Source: Xestospongia bergquistia
Taxonomy: Eukaryota > Porifera > Demospongiae > Haplosclerida > Petrosiidae
Assembly: GCA_963965975.1 (NCBI GenBank)
Contig: OZ014423.1
Span: 2,170,001-2,234,000 of the forward strand
Length of the DNA stretch: 64,000 nucleotides
Reading direction: 5' to 3'
Made by a program: the position numbers and the translations under genes. The notes under the pieces were generated by a model that was not told the origin of the DNA, ran no database searches, and saw only the letters and a program-made list of their open reading frames with translations. Below are positions 14,701-40,000 of the stretch, in pieces; position 1 is the first letter of the stretch, and the number at the start of each line of letters is the position of its first letter.

Positions 14701-16036
14701 GTTGGAACAGGATCTTTGCCAAATTGAGCTCACTCTTTGGCCAAATAATTATCATATTATTCATCTAATTAGCAGAATTAAGTTTCAATTTAATTATACT
14801 TACTTGAAGGATCAACACATTTTGGTTCTTCTCCAGTCCAAGTTCCATCAGAACTACAAGACCGCTCTGATGGGCCAATCAAGGTATAGCCATCGTTACA
14901 AACATATTTTAAAACTGGTAGATCATTGGAAGATTTTCCTTCGACATAACGTCCATTTTTAGGTTGAGGAGGTTTTGGACAAGAAAAGACTGTTTAAAGA
15001 AAAACAAGATAAGGACAATGGTCATTAAGATATTGTATTACACAAAAAGGTGTTACTATAGATACAAAGGAAGTTACTAATGTTTATTCAAGTATTACAC
15101 TTAATGCAACCTTGCTTACTACAAAAGAAGACCAGGACTTGTTACAGATGGAGTAAGTACTAATGAGACTATAGTAAACACCAGCTGCTCTTCAGACAGT
15201 CAATGGAAACTGCTACCTTTTTTTATTTAGCAAGCAAGGCAGTAGGTGTTTGCTAAATAAAAAAGGGAGTAACAGTCTCCAACAGTGCATGCAAAAAGGA
15301 TTTCAAATGGTTCATGCACTATGCAGTACTTGTCTGCACAGTTGACTAGTTACATTGAAATATGAGCCTATTAGGTTACATGCATACAGCAATGTTTCCT
15401 CTACTGTGAAGGGAGGGATAGACACAACCATTATCTGTTAAAATGTGCAACAGCAACCAACATTATAACAAAGCAGACTGCACTGCAAAAATAGCCAAAA
15501 CACACTCTAATTACTATTGCCAGCAAGATGCACTATATTTGACAACACACTACTATAATATTCTTTGATGTTTCTGCTATGAAAGGGAAGCAAAGATTGT
15601 AACCAAGACCTCAACATCAATAAATCATCAAGGACTTGTTCTTAACAGTTATACTGTAAGGACAATACTTTTCATTGCATTTAGACAAAACACAATCTGC
15701 TTCTAATGCATTCTTCTAACGTACCTGGAGGAGATGTACATTGTGAGATGCATTCGTCTGAAGAGTTGAAGGCGTTAGAAGTGTTCTGTGGTAATGGACA
15801 CGTCGTGTAGTTCATGCAATAATTTTCTGTTGTGTTGAAATAAAATACTTGAACGGGGTTTTCGCATTTGGTGAGTACTATTGGTGGGGTCAGACACTCG
15901 TTGCTTCCAGATCCTTCTCCTGTTGAAGTACAAAACATTATACAATAGGCAAATGCTGTAGTTTCAGCTCACCTGAAAATGCTGATGCACAAGTAAATAG
16001 TAAAACTGCACAGATTATTATGGCCTTTGCACGCAT
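11772..16036 (-). CDS. secreted Kunitz-sushi-sushi-Ig-Ig protein
   Basis: Eight coding exons: 16036-15973, 15919-15725, 14989-14804, 14178-13990, 13389-13108, 12715-12413, 12321-12226, 12067-11772 (536 aa). Residues 1-20 are a signal peptide (hydrophobic core IIICAVLLFTC). Residues 30-82 hold six cysteines in Kunitz-like order (C30, C40, C56, C62, C78, C82), with 15 residues between C2 and C3 as in BPTI but shorter and longer later spacings. The residue after C2 is Glu, and the usual Gly-Pro before it is missing, so classical trypsin inhibition is unlikely. Two sushi/CCP modules follow (about 88-150 and 150-210), then two Ig-like domains (about 213-305 with DAGDYTC; about 308-400, I-set-like, with WKFN and DFGMYEC). 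The tail carries RRRR (411-414) and no transmembrane segment or GPI-like end. All introns are phase 1, the classic sign of module shuffling. The function is probably extracellular adhesion or recognition; I know no named ortholog. Confidence 0.85.
12075..12185. repeat. tandem duplication in intron
   Basis: A segment of about 54 bp (GAGAGTTAAGTTATGA..., GTGGTC, CATGTCA, ATGATCT, ATACTAGCAGA) occurs twice in a row with a few substitutions. It lies inside the last intron of the Kunitz-sushi-Ig gene. Confidence 0.8.
15203..15281. repeat. long imperfect hairpin in intron
   Basis: The left arm GGAAACTGCTACC plus a T-run and ATTTAGCAA pairs with TTGCTAAATAAAAAAGGGAG and TAACAGTCTCC on the right, across a loop of about 15 bases. 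It lies in the intron between the Kunitz and first sushi exons. It may be a MITE remnant. Confidence 0.65.
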
Positions 16037-16438
16037 AGCTTCCTCTCTTTGAACAGCAACAATATAGTTGAGAATAAAAATTCTTGCAATTCTCGAATAA
16101 ATTATTCTAGTGAAGTTTCTTTTCTGACTGCAACTGCCTTACTTGAGCCCCTTTTATTGCTACAACACCAATTTAGCAGCCACGCCTCTCTTTATTGATT
16201 AGCGACGAAATTCATAAATTAGGAACACGAGCTCCGGTATTAGAAATGTGACACAATGTATGAGAAATATGTTGTCCAAGTAATTTCTTGCTTGTTCAAT
16301 GGTAATGTTGACAAGATGTTATTCACTTAAAGTAATATTGTGTAACTTGCTTGATTACATTAGTCAAACGAATTCAAAGTAAAGCAATCTATGATTTACT
16401 GGTAAAATGTCAGCTATTACAAAAATCCGTCTTAAATC
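16037..16438. other. spacer between NOP56 and the Kunitz-sushi-Ig gene
   Basis: About 400 bp between two genes read in the same (minus) direction. It should hold the NOP56 3' UTR and the promoter and 5' UTR of the downstream gene. A minus-strand AATAAA (plus-strand TTTATT near 16191) is a candidate NOP56 polyadenylation signal. No other gene is visible. Confidence 0.5.
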
Positions 16439-30506
<14,068 letters not shown>

Positions 30507-30590
30507 TTCTAACTATGTGTAATGCTGCTCCACGTGTTAAAGTGAGAGTAAATCTACTGCGCATGCTCAGTACAGACAACAGGCGTAAAG
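30507..30590. promoter_or_regulatory. shared NOP56/PSMD8 divergent promoter
   Basis: Only 84 bp separate the two divergent start codons. The gap contains CACGTG (30531-30536, an E-box) and TGCGCATGC (about 30558-30566), which resembles half of an NRF1 site. AAGATGGCGG over the PSMD8 start codon (30588-30597) matches the core of the YY1 motif. A bidirectional promoter is inferred from the geometry; binding is not shown. Confidence 0.7.
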
Positions 30591-31400
30591 ATGGCGGACA
30601 ATTCGTTGATGAAAGCTACTGATCTCTACAGAGATTTGGAGGCTGCCTGGTCTAAGAAGGATCTTCAAACTGTAGGACAACTTCTCTCAAAGCTAAAACT
30701 TCATCTTCTCACTCTCTCTTTCCTTCCAACGGGTACCAATGTAGCGGAAATGGATGAGAGACCACTCCTAATTGCTAGAAGCATGTTGGAAATTGGAGCA
30801 TTTTGGAGTCTCGAGTGTCGAGACGTATTCTCCTTTGAACGATACGTAGCTCAATTAAAATCATACTACTTTGATTATGCTAATATATTAAAAGAGTCTG
30901 ATTACAAGTATACAATATTAGGTTTGAACTTGATGCGTCTGTTAGCACAAAACAGACTTGGTGAATTCCATACAGAACTTGAACTATTTCCACCTGACCA
31001 ACTACGTAATGTTTACTTAAAGAAACCTGTTTCATTAGAGCAATTCTTGATGGAAGGAAATTATCACAAGATTTTCTTATCCAAAGAAGACATACCAGAT
31101 CCTTATTATGGTTTATTTGTTAATATCCTCATTGATACCATTCGCGATGAAATTGCTAATTGCACTGAGAAAGCATATTCTCAAATCTCATGCAATGAGG
31201 CAGCACGATTACTAATGATTGACAACTCCAAGGAATTCATGGACTATGCTAGTCGACGAGGATGGCAGCTTAATCCAACTCAAGAAGTATTTCTGTTTGA
31301 GCCTGAGGAAAGAAGACCGGAAAGTAGTGAAATGGTGAAGTCATCATTATTGATATCACAGTGTTTAGGATACGCTCGTGAACTAGAGAAAATTGTATAA
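30591..31400 (+). CDS. PSMD8: 26S proteasome regulatory subunit Rpn12 (PSMD8)
   Basis: An intact 269-codon frame with no intron. Rpn12 is a lid subunit of the 19S regulatory particle of the 26S proteasome. The whole length matches the family: an N-terminal helical repeat part, the YTILGLNLMRLLAQNRLGEFHTELE and YLKKPVSLEQFLMEGNYHKIF segments, then a PCI/CSN8-type part (IRDEIANCTEKAYSQISCNEAARLL) ending in a helix that contributes to lid assembly. The ATG lies in a strong context (AAAGATGGCGG). An AATAAA at 31509-31514 is the probable poly(A) signal. The gene shares its promoter with NOP56 and converges on NOA1. Absence of introns is unusual beside the intron-rich neighbours and could reflect intron loss. 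Confidence 0.97.
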   Translation: MADNSLMKATDLYRDLEAAWSKKDLQTVGQLLSKLKLHLLTLSFLPTGTNVAEMDERPLLIARSMLEIGAFWSLECRDVFSFERYVAQLKSYYFDYANILKESDYKYTILGLNLMRLLAQNRLGEFHTELELFPPDQLRNVYLKKPVSLEQFLMEGNYHKIFLSKEDIPDPYYGLFVNILIDTIRDEIANCTEKAYSQISCNEAARLLMIDNSKEFMDYASRRGWQLNPTQEVFLFEPEERRPESSEMVKSSLLISQCLGYARELEKIV

Positions 31401-31508
31401 TCTAATATCATTATTGTTAAACATCTTGCTTCCAATGATAATAGTTTAATATTTTAATTATTTCTGTAATAAGCATACTAACTAACTTGTCTGATACAAA
31501 ATCATCAA

Positions 31509-31514
31509 AATAAA
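31509..31514 (+). terminator. candidate PSMD8 poly(A) signal
   Basis: AATAAA about 110 bases after the PSMD8 stop codon, 19 bases before the convergent NOA1 stop codon. If it is used, the PSMD8 transcript may overlap the NOA1 3' end. Confidence 0.55.
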
Positions 31515-31532
31515 GCACAAAATAGAAAAATG

Positions 31533-33961
31533 TCACTTTGATCTCGTCAAAGTTTTCTTCCCCCGAAAAACTGTTCTATTCCCTTTTTGTGAACGACGTC
31601 CCCTCTCATTAATAGCATTAGGAAATAGTGATGGTGTCCTTGTATATATTCCTTTTCCTTTGGGAGTGTGGCCTTGTACTTTAATAACTTGTCCCTCTCC
31701 TATAGTGACAGCTATCCATCCTGCACTAGATAGTATGATGTCTCCTAGACATTGTTTCCAACCGATACCAGTTAATTCAAACTCTAGTGATTCCAACTGT
31801 GGAAATTGACTTAAACGATCAGAATCACCCATTGGGATCTAGAGAGTACAATGTAATGTATTAGCATGAAAGTTAACCAAAAATAAAAGCATTGCTATTA
31901 ATTAACAACTAGATGAGTCATTACAGAGATAGATTAGGCTTCACTCAACCCAATACCAACAACAATACTCTACAAATGGGTTCATGTGTAATATGTATGC
32001 ATGTAATAAGGTAACATTATCCATGTACATACTTTCAATAAAGGTTGTCCTAAGTTACGTCGATAGAGTTCATCAGCTTTGTCTGTACGTGTTGTATGTA
32101 AAGGTAGATAAGAGGAAGCAAAGACAGTGAAATAAGCTGAGACAGGACCCTAGATAGGGAGAATACAATCATTATTAACTGTATGTGTCTCCATCTCATT
32201 GTTTGTCCATCCACCCATCAATTAATTCATCCATTTGTTCTATTAACTAACTTCCTTGTAATCTAGTCTTGCTAAACCACCAATAAAAATTGACTGTCCA
32301 GGTTTCAGGATCAAGGTACGAGGTGACAATGGTTTCTTAGGAAGAACTAAATTCAGTTCTTTTGTAGTTAAATGATTAATGAGCTAAAAAAGAATTAAAA
32401 CTTTATCAGTGACCTACAACACTTACACTACTTTGTCTATTACTTCAAGTACTAGAGAGCTCACTTGCATATTATTCACTGCTCCTGGAGTATCACGAAG
32501 CCAGAACCTATTTTGAGGCAAGCCCTCACTCTTTACTTTTTCATATTTCTTTAAACCAATTTCCTCTAGAACATTAGCTACATCGAGCAAGTCCTTTCTA
32601 GGTAAAGAGGTCCTGTCCATTAAAGGAGTGGTCATAGTTGCAGACTTTGTTGTTTTGGAGTCTTCTCCAATATCCTCTTCAAAGAGATTGTTGAACAAAT
32701 ACTCTTCTAGAGACTTCTCTTCTCTCTTTGCTTGAGCTAGCAGCCGCCTCCTCTTACCAATGGATAATAAAGGAAAACTCAATACCCCAAGTGTTGTTCC
32801 AGGCCAATGAGAGATAGTAGGAGCAGGAGCAGGGATTTTACTAATAGTTTTAACATCTCCAGGTTTTGCTCCACACAAAGAATGAAGAAGAAGACTAAAA
32901 AGAGAGGATTTACCAACATTAGTGCAACCTAGAAGATAAACATCCCCTCTGTTACCCCAATCTGTAGTAATAGCATCTGTAAGCTCATCCATACCTCTCT
33001 TAGTTTTTGCACTTACAAAGAACAACTTTGTCACTCTCAAATCAAGAAAGTGTTTTTGAGCTTCACTTAAAATGTGAGTTTCAAGTCGTTTGAGAGCTTT
33101 CCGATTTAAATCAGGTAGAAGATCAACTTTGTTAGCTATGAAGTAAACAGTACTATGAGGATTTATTATTGTATTAAGTGCTGGAATGAAACTTGAAGGA
33201 AAGTCTATAACATCCACTATGCATAAAATAAGAGCTTGTCTGTCTCTCAAACTTGACAAATGTCGTTTATATTCATCTGCTGGTAGAGTCACATCAAGTG
33301 CTGTATTATAATGCTTTAGGTAGAAACAGCGTTGACAAATGGGTGGGTCAATAAAGGAGTTATCAGATGGTTGTCTTGGTGATTCTGAATGCTTAGAGCA
33401 ACTTGAAGTGTTAACATCCAGTGGAGTAACTCCCTGTTGGTTTAAATTTGATTGGAGTTGATGTATTAAGTCATGTAATTTTTTAGTTGGTACATAACCT
33501 TGTGTATTAGGTTGAGTACATTGTAACATTGTACCACATCCATTACACATGATACTACTATTAATGTCAACTGAACTAAACTCATTGACATGGACAATGT
33601 CTGCATCTGGTTTATTATTACTCTCTTTACATTTGTTTACTAATGATGGGTCATCCTCATTATTAGGCAAGTACAATTGATATTTGTTGTCTGCTGATGA
33701 TAATGTCTTCTCATTAGATTCATTATTTGTAAATGATTGAGTGTCTTTACCCTTAGTACATAGTGCTCTCCTTGTGTTCACTACAAAATACTGTCTATTG
33801 AAGGTATATGGTCGAGATGTAGTTGTGGAGACAAAACACCTACCACGTGCTCCATCAAGTGACTTCTGAATGTAAGTTCTACCTAAGAAAGTGAGGAACC
33901 GAGACAAAGACATGACCACGTGTTTCCACAAGGTAGCCAGCCCCGCCCACATGCTTTTCAT
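31533..33961 (-). CDS. NOA1: NOA1, mitochondrial circularly permuted GTPase
   Basis: Four exons: 33961-32429, 32383-32252, 32149-32033, 31838-31533 (695 aa with the first ATG, close to the human length). NOA1 is a mitochondrial GTPase needed for mitochondrial ribosome assembly and respiration. GTPase motifs come in permuted order: NKVD (277-280, G4), then GCTNVGKSS (345-353, P-loop), WPGTT (386-390) and DTPG (490-493, G3). A treble-clef-type zinc site precedes it (C139, C142, C209, C212). The C-terminal part (NLVLPKKPLSPRTLILKPGQSIFIGGLARLDYK and onwards) matches the family. The N-terminus is basic and hydrophobic like a mitochondrial presequence. Met17 (ATG at 33913-33911) is a serious alternative start, because a CACGTG box ends 4 bases upstream of it. 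The PDCD11 stop is only 46 bp upstream on the same strand. Confidence 0.95.
33917..33922 (-). promoter_or_regulatory. CACGTG E-box at NOA1 5' end
   Basis: A palindromic CACGTG 4 bases upstream of the second in-frame ATG of NOA1. A further CACGTG lies at 33844-33849 inside the presequence coding region. If the promoter sits here, translation must start at Met17. Confidence 0.45.
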
Positions 33962-34007
33962 TTTATATCAAAAAATGGCGTTAATAAATGACATTTCATA
34001 AACATAA

Positions 34008-37000
34008 TTAAATACTCTCCAAAGAGCCTGTTCTAGCATTAACATAAGCCTTTGCTTTATCTCTAACAGTTGCCATTTGTGCAGGAGAACCATACATCTT
34101 TTCAAACTCCATGTATCGCTTGAAAAGAAATTTCATTTTCTTAACTGAGACTTTGAGGTTAATGGCTCGTTCAAATATTTCTCTGAAACAAAAACAGTAA
34201 TATATTCAAATAAGTCTGTTTATACACATTGTAAATTAAATAACACTGTCTTTAATACTGCAACATCATTATTGGATTATAACATGGGGCATCCACTATT
34301 TTCCCTTTTCTATCGAGTTTCTTACCTAACTCTGTCTGTCTGCCCTTTCTTTATCATCATATCAAGATACACAGACCACAGGTCAACTCTTCGAGGATAG
34401 CACGACAACAAGCTCTCAAACATAGTACAACCTCGTTCTATTTCTCCATACTTAAATTCATATTGAGCAAACTTTGATATGACATCAATATCTAAACAAA
34501 AGAAGATAGCAATTAGTATTGTAAATATAACAATAGTTATTTATTACGTTGTTTCTTAGTCAGACTTTTTAAACTTCTCTGTATTAGACCTCGAGCTACA
34601 TCAACTCGACCATGTTCCATCAAGTAGAGTCCATATCTAGTCCAGACTTGAACTTGATTACTGAACTTCTTAGTAATTGTATTATAAAGTTGATCAGCCA
34701 ACTATCAACAAGATAATATAAAATGACAAGCACACAATAAGTGTTGCTAGTATTAGTAACTATAGACTTACATCTAATTTCTTTGAGTTTACATAGATAT
34801 CAGCTAATTTGTAATATACAGAAAGTGGTTCATTTTGTTGGATTGCTCTTTGGAAGACTTTCATGAGACTCTCGTGTGTACCATAAAGATTTTCCAGATT
34901 CATAAGACCCACCCACAAATTTAATTTCTCTTGTTCCTCTCTTTGGGAGTATGGACAGATAGGTAATGTTAATGGATATATAAAACACATACCTAAAAGA
35001 GATGGTAGTCAGTCCTCTTTCTGCTATTGTCCTTGCTTTGTCAACTTCAGCAGTATGTAAATAAAAGGCCATGTATTGGAGCCATAGAGCTGAACTGAAT
35101 GAGACATAATATAGATAATAATTGACTATGTTTATTCTACCTGTTTGGATTAGCTACCAACATTCTGTCAAAGTCATCTGCAGATTCTGGTATTCTTGAA
35201 ATATCAAGTAACTCATGTTCTTTCTAAAACACAAAATACAAACACGATATCAAGTTATCACAGAAAATCTACAATACCTTATATAGTCGGAGTTCCTCAG
35301 CTTTTTTGGCTGCTTTCTTTTGTCTTCTTGTTTTCTTTCCACTAATCATCTGAAAAAATTAGTTTTAATGACAATATTCAGAATTAATACACATATTAAT
35401 GTACAATCTAGATATTAATGTCAGATAGCATAGTTAGAGAGACTAGCTTCTTACTTCTTCTTCTTCTTGGTCATCCATTTCACTGTCACTACTCTGTGTT
35501 AGTAATGAACTATATGTAGTAACATTCCAGTTAAATCCTCCTTGAACTGGTAAAGTTGGCAATGACTCCTCTTCAATTACTTCTTCCTTCTTCTTTTTTG
35601 ATTTCTTAGTAGATGTCTTTGTCTCTTTTCTCTTCTTTGGTTTAGGTTCCTCAGTATCAACTATCATTACATTGTCCTCAACAGTTTCTACATCTTCTTC
35701 CATAGACTCCATAACATTTTCTAATTCAGCACTGTCTTCTTCATCTTCAGAGCTAATATATATAATATATAATACACATAACGTACATTCTATACCTAGA
35801 GTCTTCAGATGAGCTGACTCTCATTAGTTTTCTTCGTACACGTTCTTTTTTTGTTTTCTTCCAAGTTTCTTCTCTCTGTCTTTCTTTCTCCGCCGCAGCA
35901 GGATCAATGTCAGAGAGTTTAAGTGACAACTCCACTTGACCTTTTTCTTTGTCAATTCTAGAGACATAAGTTTAACTTTGCTAGTCAAATTTAATAATTA
36001 ACTTACGATAACACTTTAGTTCTTACTAACTCTCCTTCATTTACACTAGACTGGTAATTCTGGATAAACCGGTCTGATATGTTAGCTATCATTACACGAC
36101 CGACTACATTGTGTCCTAACTTTATAAATACACCCACAGAACTAACAGCCTTAACATAGCCTCTTAAGATCTCTCCCTTTTCTAAATCCTCAATACTTAA
36201 TATTTCTCGATCAGGTTGAGAATCTTGTGCAATTTTTGGTAGACATTGTGGAGTCTCTCCAAGATGAGAATGTCGAAGTGAAAGGACAACTTTGGTTGCT
36301 GTAATTTCAAGTACATGGAAACTGCGTGTGTGTGTGTGCGTGAGAGAGAGAGATAGAGAGAGAGAGAGAGTACAACCAAATACACACATATAGAGCTATG
36401 TACCTATAACTTTCTCCAATTTTAAAGTATTGAAGTGGATTAGCAAAAAAATGATCTGATATATTTGTCACATCAACAATTCCAGGAAGTGGGAATGGTA
36501 ACTCCACCCTTAATCCTTGAGACAATACCTTATCAATTTTACCTTCTACAGTTGTACCAATTGACAAAGTGGGCGGGGTTCCTAAAGGAATCCCAAATTA
36601 ATGTCATAAATACATGTCAAGTAAGTACCTAGTAATGATCCCACATATTGATGTGACCATTTCCTTTTTGTATCACCTGCTATTCTGCTTTCCCCAAGAG
36701 TACATGATATTACTTGACCAACTCGATAATGTGACTTCAATTTTTTGATGTGTTGACTGCACCCCTCAGGAGTTAGAAGTGCAGGGATAATTACATTGAC
36801 ATAAGGTGTCACACCAACTAAAAGATTACTTGATGTTACCTAATACATAAGAGAACACTCATTTACGAACCAATAAATTATGTCAAAATTCGTTGGTGTA
36901 ACTAAAGATTGGGTGGGACAATACTCCCTTCTCTTACCTCTCTGACCACACCTACAATTTTGTCACTAATATTAGTCTTCATATTCAATATCTCATCAAT

Positions 37001-40000
37001 ACTATCTTCAGTGAGTGTATTATCATCCAATAAACTACAATAATATAATACATTATATAATACAAGCATATATATGTACCTCTCTTTAGTAGTAAGCTCC
37101 AAATGGACTGAACCAGGTCTAATAGCTAGTCTGCAAGTAAAATATACATGTATTATACATGTACAATACATGTATTATACATGTATAATACATGTATAAT
37201 ACATGCACAATACATGTATTATACATGTATAATACATGCACAATACATGTATTATACATGTATAATACATGCACAATACATGTACATGTATAATACATGA
37301 CATGTAAGTCGAATATTAGAGGTTAAAGGAATTGTATTGCAGTATAAACAACAAGAATAATAGCACCAGAATATATTCCATTTACTATTGCATTATCCTC
37401 ACTGGGTAAATGGACTACACCAGCAGTTATCTGGTAGTACTTTATATCATAGTACAATTCCTTTTAATTATCTACTAATAAATATTAGGTGTATAAAACA
37501 GAACATGTCCATACGTGTATTAGAGGGTAAATTACCTAGGATTGTTCTGTCTAAATTTTAATACTTTAGCTCTTATAGTATCCCCATTCTGATAACATGA
37601 CAATGGGAATGAACCCTGAAATAAAGAGTAAAATTAGTTGTTACCATATTTTGTGTACCTCTGTCATGTCATCTGTTACCATGGTAGCATGAACTCTCCC
37701 CTTCCAAGAACCATAAGAGACATTGATCTGATTATCAAGGATCTCACTAACTCTGAACAGTAAGACAAGATCATCAACAATTGAACAGCACATGTAATCA
37801 ATGTAATACATATACATGTACTACATGTAATACATATACATGTACTACATTGATTACACATATACTCATGTACAGTATATACTAGTGACTGCTTACATGA
37901 CTTCAATGATGTCTCCAATAGCAACTTTTAGTTGCTTAGCAAAGTCTCCTGATTCTCCTAGTATTACTATAGGAGGACCAGTTGTAGTACCAAGATATAG
38001 TGAGGATGAACTTTAAATGAGAGAGAGAGAGAGAGAATCATATATAATCATACATTATCTAACACTTACCTAATGACAGTGCCAGTGGTTCGATATCCAG
38101 GTTTTAGATACTTTAACTGAGAAGGGATAACACCCCACTGCCCCTGTAATTAAAACATTAATTCAACTCATTACTGCTGTACTATAGATCACTAGACTTA
38201 CCGAGTCAAACAGTCCATAAGCTATAGTACTACCTACAAGAGAGCTAGCAGTACAGATGAGGTAATAAGGAGTGACATGTTCTACTGTTAAAGATACAGA
38301 ATGACCTGCTTGGACCTATAAAAAACATTAGGAATAATCATAGAACATTACATATACTACTCATGTTGTACTATGCTACCTTAAACTGAGTTTGATATTG
38401 TGATATCCTTTTGGTTTTCTTTTTCAATTTCTTTGTCTTATCTTTCCTCCCATCATTAGCTGACACTAGCTTTGAATTCAATGTTACCCAATACTGACTA
38501 GTATTAACATCAATGTCTAATATACAACAAGTCACATGATCTCCCTCAGATAAACCCTCTTCTGTTGCCATGGAAACATAAGCTTTTGCAACTACACCAT
38601 CATCAAGTAGAAGGTGTAAAACATCACTTGAGACAGATGTGATCTGGTATAGTCAGTAATAGTGACAACATAATATAATATAACCTACTTCAGCAGTGAC
38701 TAAGGTGCCTGGTTGATGGATGGGTGTGTCCTTGGAGCTAGAGAGACTATCTGGTGTCAAGTATATTATTGTGCATTTATATGTGTCGCTTACCATTTAA
38801 CAATAGTTGGTCTCTCTCTTGAAGGAATGATAAGAAATGTTGCATTAACATATCCTGAGCATTCTCTGATGAGTGAATGAGAAATACTCGAAGATCAGAT
38901 GAACGAAGGCTAAGAAGAAAACGTTCTTTCTCCATATTAATTTCTTGAACCTAAGAGATAGATAGACATTATGGTCTGATCTTGTAGCTATTACCTTAGC
39001 AAAGACAGTCTGCATATCTCGGTAAACTCCAGTAGCTTCTGACAAAAATTCATCACTGAGGAAACGAATAGGAGACAGACCAGTTAGTCCATTGGGAAAC
39101 TCCACAAAACACCCATATGAAAATGTTCGTTTAATAACACCAGGGAATATCATACCAACCTAGTAATAAATGTCACATATGCATACATACACATGTCCAT
39201 CAACTCACCTTTAGTTCAGTAAATGAGTTAGGATAACTGTTATCATTTACAGCTTGTATCAATACTTTCTTTAAAGTACCTATAGCAGGATAAGATGGTA
39301 GTCTAGTACTAAGAATAAGAACATCTTTCAAAATGTAGGTCTGTCCATTCTCAGTGCCCTTAGCTAACATGTGTCCATAGAATGACAAGAGTTCTGAACA
39401 ATGTATAGGATAGTCAGATAAAAGGTCAAGAGGTAAAAACACTAATTCCCCAGTTATTGGATGACGTAATGATAGTCCATTATTAGCAACACCTGTAATC
39501 TCTAAGTCAATTATTTCACCAGCTCTAACATTATTCTCAACAAGAGAGGAGTCATTGGTGGGTGTGGTTAAAGTAGGATGATCCACTCGAAGAGACAGTG
39601 TTAACTTATTATTCTCATTGTCATTCTTCAATACAATACAGCGCACTATCTGACCAGTTTTAAATGAAGACTGTGGATCTAAAATGATTTGGGTGGAGCT
39701 AGAACTTAGTTCCATTTTAGGTACAAATCCAACCACATTGTTATAGAATCGTACTAAGATCCCATGATCTTGTATTACAATGATCTCTCCATCATGTACA
39801 TCACCAGGTTTGGCAGATGTTTTGTCTGTTAGTGGAGGAAGCTCTGATGATACCAAACTCTTCTTGCGTGTTAACAGGATAAACCTGTCTGACAGATTTA
39901 CAGTCAACACACGGCATTTTACTTTGTCTCCTTCAGCAAGTTTGGTTCGAGCACGCTTCACTTTGGCATCAGCCAGCTGAGCATCAGGACAAAATCCATC

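Noticed and set aside
38643-38689. PDCD11 donor at 38684 (GTTATA) after GAAGTAG
   Set aside because: It leads to an immediate stop in the next exon; the donor GTAGGT just upstream keeps the frame.
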